Positions 18,138 through 21,492 of a stretch of DNA of 21,492 nucleotides are shown in pieces. The notes beneath the pieces were generated by a model that saw only the letters and a program-made list of their open reading frames with translations, did no database searches and was not told the origin of the DNA. Origin of the DNA: Haplomitrium mnioides (lineage: Eukaryota; Marchantiophyta; Haplomitriopsida; Calobryales); assembly GCA_049999725.1 (NCBI GenBank), contig JBNGIS010028607.1, forward strand, positions 1 through 21,492, in the 5' to 3' direction. Made by a program: the position numbers and the translations under genes. Every line of letters starts with the position of its first letter. The first letter of the stretch is position 1.

Positions 18138-19266
18138 AAACAATCTAGCGATTTATTGAGAGCTTGATTGGTTCCAATGGAATTAAAAGCTTGACAAGAA
18201 TTTGAAGCACCTTGTTTCATCTAGACTATATGGTCGATGAACATTTCTATAGAATGTTGGTACATTATGAAAGTTTTGGAAATTTAATATCATTATATTT
18301 TGCAAAGAAAATCAAAGCTAAAACTTTGTCTATCAAGGGAAGTTTTATGACTGTGGTCTATGGCCAAAAACATGAAGTGTTCCACATGCACAAGCCATTT
18401 CTTCTAAGGATTGACAAAGAGTATAAGGAATATATGGATTTTGTTATTGCACCTATATAGTATGACATTATTTTGGGTTTGCCCTAGCTTGAAGATAAAA
18501 CTTCTCAAGTTGATTGGGAAAAATGACAAAATAAAGTTAGTTTACGAAAGCAATTTATTTTGAAGCGTCCGGTACCGTTGGTGAAGAGGCCTAAATCAGT
18601 TCAACATAATACTTTAATGGAGAAAGAGTTGCATACCTTTGCTATATGGATCAAGCGTGTTGTGGACTTGAATAAAAATGAAGGAAAATCTATACCGACC
18701 TCAATGATTGATAATAATTTGAAGGAGTTTTCAAATGTGTTTCCAGATGATTTGTCGAAAAGGTTATGAGATGATCGTGGAATGTACTTTCTGATTGAGT
18801 TAGTACCAAGAAGTACTCCTTATAATTGGCCTATATATTACTTATCGCCACAAGAGTTGGAAGAGCTTTGCAAGACCTTGACGGATCTTCTTGAGAAGGA
18901 TTTCATTTAGCATAATACTTTGTCTTGGGGAGCACCGATATTCTTTGTACCAAAGAAAGATAGTGGATTTTGTCTTTGTATAGATTATCGCGGGTTGAAT
19001 AATCAAATTGTAAAGAATGCTTACTTTTTGTTGCGTGTTGATGATCTATTGGATTAATTGAGTGGCATGCGGTTCTTTTCTAAGTTGAATCTTTGAAGTG
19101 GTTATTGGAAAATTCCTATCAAGCCAAGTGATGTGCCAAAGACAATTTCTCGCACGAGGTATAAACACTTTGAGTGGAAGGTCCATACATTTGGTCTCAC
19201 TAATGCTCCATTAATATTTTGATCAAATGCATCAAATTTTTGATGGGTAATTGGATAAGTCAGTTT
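18138..19266 (+). pseudogene. Ty3/gypsy pol pseudogene (protease and reverse transcriptase, cut off)
   Basis: Pol lies in a different frame from gag, with the shift between 18137 and 18212. The protease segment (about 18212-18530) keeps FGNLISLYFAKKI, but its catalytic D-S/T-G-A is replaced by H-Y-E-S, and it ends near IILGLP-x-LE with TAG at 18485-18487 for Trp. The RT has [55 protein letters not shown]-x-SGYWKIPI (TGA at 19094-19096 in place of the usual Arg) and THTFGLTNAP-like FGLTNAP. A last shift near 19217 gives MHQIFDG. The Y-x-D-D box is not reached because the copia LTR starts at 19267. Confidence 0.9.
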
Positions 19267-19450
19267 TGTTGTGATCCAAGCATGCTCCACCAACGCTCTC
19301 CAAGTCTTTTGTATATATGTATATATGTGCTTACATCTCTCACACCTTTATGTAATGTATGAGGGTGGTTATCTCCATAACTACCCCTAACTATACTTGT
19401 GTGGTATCTAACCATGGTTAGGTTATAGGGTTAGTGTTTAGGTTACAACA
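19267..19450 (-). mobile_element. 3' LTR of the leftward copia element (184 bp)
   Basis: On the plus strand it starts TGTTGTGATCC and ends GGTTACAACA, giving terminal inverted repeats TGTTGT/ACAACA. It lies directly beside a purine tract on the minus strand, as a 3' LTR should. A TATATATGTATATATG run is at about 19311-19328. The outer edge (19266/19267) falls inside gypsy RT coding sequence; the five bases before it, AGTTT, would be one half of the target-site duplication. Confidence 0.88.
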
Positions 19451-19462
19451 CTCCCCCTTGGT
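19451..19462 (-). other. Polypurine tract of the copia element
   Basis: The minus strand reads ACCAAGGGGGAG immediately before the LTR's TGTTG. This is the classic copia plus-strand primer and sets the LTR boundary. Confidence 0.9.
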
Positions 19463-20426
19463 TGATGGGAGGGTGCTGACCACTAACCACATAATATAAA
19501 ATACTAACCCTAAGATGGTCCACTACTTGGTTTAGCCTCATTAAAACCCTTCTGCAATCTTCTAAGGGAAAGAGTGCTAACACCTAACATGTTGTGGAAC
19601 CATAGAAATAAAAAAATTTAAAGCGGTTCCTATATTAAGGTAACGTTTAGGTGTTTGGCGTTGTTCTTGATGTTGAGTAGTGTAGTGTAGTGGATATGGG
19701 CGCCTTCGAGTATTCGCATGTCATGTGGATCGTCGGTGGTGATTAATATGAAGGATATCTTCAAGTGGGAAGAGTTGCGCAGCTCAGTGATCATTGGTCG
19801 TCGATGGTGGAAGCTCGGTATGGTGGCGCCCTAGGTTGTCTGTACAGTGCGGATTCCTCTGGGCATGGAGGCACCTTCATTCTGCACCAAGAGGTTTGCT
19901 CCCTTTCGCATATGGTTCTATTTGCGTTGCCTCGTCAGGTTGGCCTCAGCATGTAATGCTCTTGATCTTCTCCGCATATCAGGTTGTGCTCCTCGCTAAG
20001 ACATTCTCCACTTCATGTTTGTATTCGTGTTGTTGCTTATTCTTGTCCTGCTTAGTATTGATTATCTTCTTTCCACTTCAGGTGCTGTTATGATCTGGTT
20101 CAGCAGCTGGTCTTCTTGTCCATGTAGCAATAAAAGTAATAAATATTGTTTGAATAGAGAGAAAAAAACCCTCAAAAGGAGGAAATCAAATTGAGATATG
20201 CTTCTATTGTGCATTTTGTTTATCTTTTTGTGTATCTCTTTATCTACAATTTAGATTAACATAGATATAAAAGAAAAAAATAGTGGATTAATAAAGTTCA
20301 TGTTGGAATGCAGATCTCTTCGAAGAAGTAAATGTCTGTACTGGAATCAGAGCTGTTTGATGGTGTTCGCCTCTCTGATCTGTCATGGGCTGCAACCACT
20401 GAAAAGATAAGTAACTACTATCAGAT
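19463..20426 (-). other. Copia 3' internal region, no supported gene
   Basis: About 0.96 kb separates the end of the RNase H frame from the polypurine tract, longer than in compact copia elements. Short frames on both strands (for example plus 19765-19956 and 19794-20093) have no recognisable motif. On the minus strand a TTATCTTTTCAG at about 20409-20398 resembles a splice acceptor. The region includes an A/T-rich part (20,140-20,300) and a more GC-balanced part (19,680-20,100). Confidence 0.55.
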
Positions 20427-21491
20427 CTAGATTGTATTCTCTTCTTTTTGTAGTAGTTGTGATAGTGTTCGCATCCCTATGCCATAAGAATGGGCTTTAT
20501 GTAGAGTAGGTGGTAAAGGTTTAGTGAACAGGTCGGCTCTATTATTTGTAGTTGATATCCATTCAACTTGGATCTGCTCTCCATGTTGCTCGTGTGTAAA
20601 AAATAATTTTGGAGCGATGTGTTTTATTCTGTCTCCTTTAATGAAACCATGTGTGATTTGGTCGACGGATGGTCGATTATCTTCATAGATTGTCGTAGGT
20701 TCAGTGAGAACAGGTTGTCCAGTATTCTTATGAATATGATTTATCAATGTCCTCAGCCATAAACATTCTCGTGTGGCTTCATAGAGTGCGATTATTTTGG
20801 CGTGATTCGAGGAAGTAGCAGTCAAAGACTGCTTAGTACTCTTCCACGAAATAGGAGTAGTGTCCTATAAAAAGACATACCCAGTTTGCAACTTAGCATC
20901 ATATGGGTCTGACAAATATCTCGCGTCAGCATAGCCTATCATGGTCTGGCTTATGTTTGTCGGAAAATACAAGCCCATGTCTGTTGTACCCTTGAGGTAT
21001 CTGAATAGTCTTTTGACTCCATTCCAGTGCTTGATAGTGGGCTGTGTACTGTGCTTGGATAATAAACTCACTGAGAAACTGATATCCGGCCTTGTTTGGT
21101 TAGCCATGTATAAGAGAGCACCAATTGCAGACAAGTAGGGCTTTTCTGATCCCAAAAGTGGTTCATTTTCTCGTCTTTTCTGAAACATGTCCTTTGCTGG
21201 ATCAAGGGATCTTAGATCCATAAGGGTGCTAGCCGGGTGTGAGTTATGCATATTGTATTGTTTGAGGATTTTCTTAGTGTATGTGGCCTGATTTATAAAT
21301 ATACCGTGCGGTAAGTGTTCAAATTGGATGCCTAGATAGTAGTTTGGTTCACCTATGTCCTTCATTTCAAATATTCCCTTCAAAGTTTCAATTGTAGATT
21401 TAGTTAGGCTCTGGGTGCCAACAATGTTGATGTCATCGACATATATAGCCAGTATTACAAATTCTTTTCCTAAATGCTTTAAAAACAAGCA
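20427..21491 (-). pseudogene. Ty1/copia reverse transcriptase-RNase H, partial, one internal stop
   Basis: The minus frame is open from the window edge to TAG at 20867-20865 and then continues in the same frame to 20427. The RT end carries the catalytic FVILAIYVDDINIVG (Y-V-D-D), FEMKDIGEPNYYLGIQ, YLSAIGALLYMANQTRPDI and WNGVKRLFRYLKGT. RNase H follows with its first Asp in IGYADARYLSDP, the Glu in ALYEATRECLWL, the next Asp in YEDNRPSV, and the end segment EWISTTNNRADLFTKPLP. All four acidic positions are kept. The single TAG falls just after TGYVFL, where the family has a non-stop residue, so one substitution separates this part from an open frame. The rest of the polyprotein (gag, protease, integrase) lies outside. 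Confidence 0.93.
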
Positions 21492-21492
21492 T

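Larger units (their letters stand above)
16811..19266 (+). mobile_element. Ty3/gypsy retrotransposon, 5' part, interrupted by copia
   Basis: The order LTR, primer site, gag, protease, reverse transcriptase is that of a Ty3/gypsy element. It breaks off within the RT at 19266, where the outer end of a copia LTR begins. RNase H, integrase and the 3' LTR should lie beyond the copia insert, outside the window. Internal stops and shifts show that it is dead. The clade cannot be assigned without the integrase. Confidence 0.85.
19267..21492 (-). mobile_element. Ty1/copia retrotransposon, 3' part, inserted in gypsy RT
   Basis: RT, RNase H, a long 3' untranslated stretch, a polypurine tract and a 184-bp LTR follow in order on the minus strand. 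The element splits the gypsy reverse transcriptase at 19266, so it inserted later. It is far less decayed than its host: one stop in about 350 codons, against many stops and shifts in the gypsy gag-pol. The 5' LTR is beyond the right edge. Confidence 0.9.

Noticed and set aside
19765-20093. Two overlapping plus-strand frames within the copia 3' region
   Set aside because: They overlap in different frames, show no family features, and lie antisense inside an element whose coding strand is minus.
20941-21138. Plus-strand open frame of 65 codons
   Set aside because: It is antisense to the copia RT/RNase H frame, which carries all the conserved residues.

Overview
The window is nuclear DNA of a plant, and almost all of it is decayed mobile-element sequence. 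The evidence for a plant is Ty1/copia- and Ty3/gypsy-type LTR retrotransposons with plant-like short LTRs, primer sites resembling the initiator-Met tRNA type (TGGTATCAGAGC), AT-rich non-coding DNA and GT-type splice donors. I see no intact host gene, no rRNA or tRNA gene, no CRISPR array and no prokaryotic operon. The species cannot be named from this sequence. A non-flowering plant is possible, because the two genes in the left half are not ones I associate with flowering plants, but that is only a guess.

Left half (about 1-10,150). Two broken genes lie head to head around a promoter-like gap (4995-5935). Leftward (1202 to about 2977, probably with N-terminal exons at 3759-4994) is a pseudogene of a large eukaryotic family with signatures D-x-x-D-Q-x-K, H/S-D-S-N-L-T and G-H-T-x-x-x-I-D, which I recall as DUF7869 and which looks like an RNase H-fold transposase. 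Rightward (5936-9704) is a multi-exon pseudogene. It combines a ParB/sulfiredoxin-like domain (G-N-H motif, 7240-7644) with an N4/N6 DNA methyltransferase in the permuted beta-type order: catalytic D-I-P-Y first (8745-8756), SAM-binding D-L-C-F-G-S-D-I-G later (9350-9376). That fusion is typical of bacteria and phages. A short palindromic motif close to TCYATGCRYGCATRGA is scattered from 33 to 10,150 and was not seen to the right. It forms a 30-bp array (5108-5265), a 127-bp palindrome (6371-6497) and a 24-bp array (8186-8326), all outside the coding exons. I infer a large decayed DNA transposon of at least 10 kb that carried its own DNA methyltransferase.

Middle (10,600-16,810). A truncated leftward gypsy element (gag 10,622-10,985, primer site, LTR 11,011-11,453) abuts the gag remnant of a second, unrelated LTR element (11,460-13,060). 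Then comes 3.7 kb with no recognisable gene, ending in a 182-bp tandem duplication.

Right (16,811-21,492). A rightward gypsy element of the same LTR family (LTR, primer site, gag, protease, reverse transcriptase) is interrupted inside its RT by a leftward copia element. The copia end is well preserved: a 184-bp LTR with TGTTGT...ACAACA ends, a polypurine tract, and an RT/RNase H frame with a single internal stop running off the window edge. The relative order of insertion here is therefore gypsy first, copia later.
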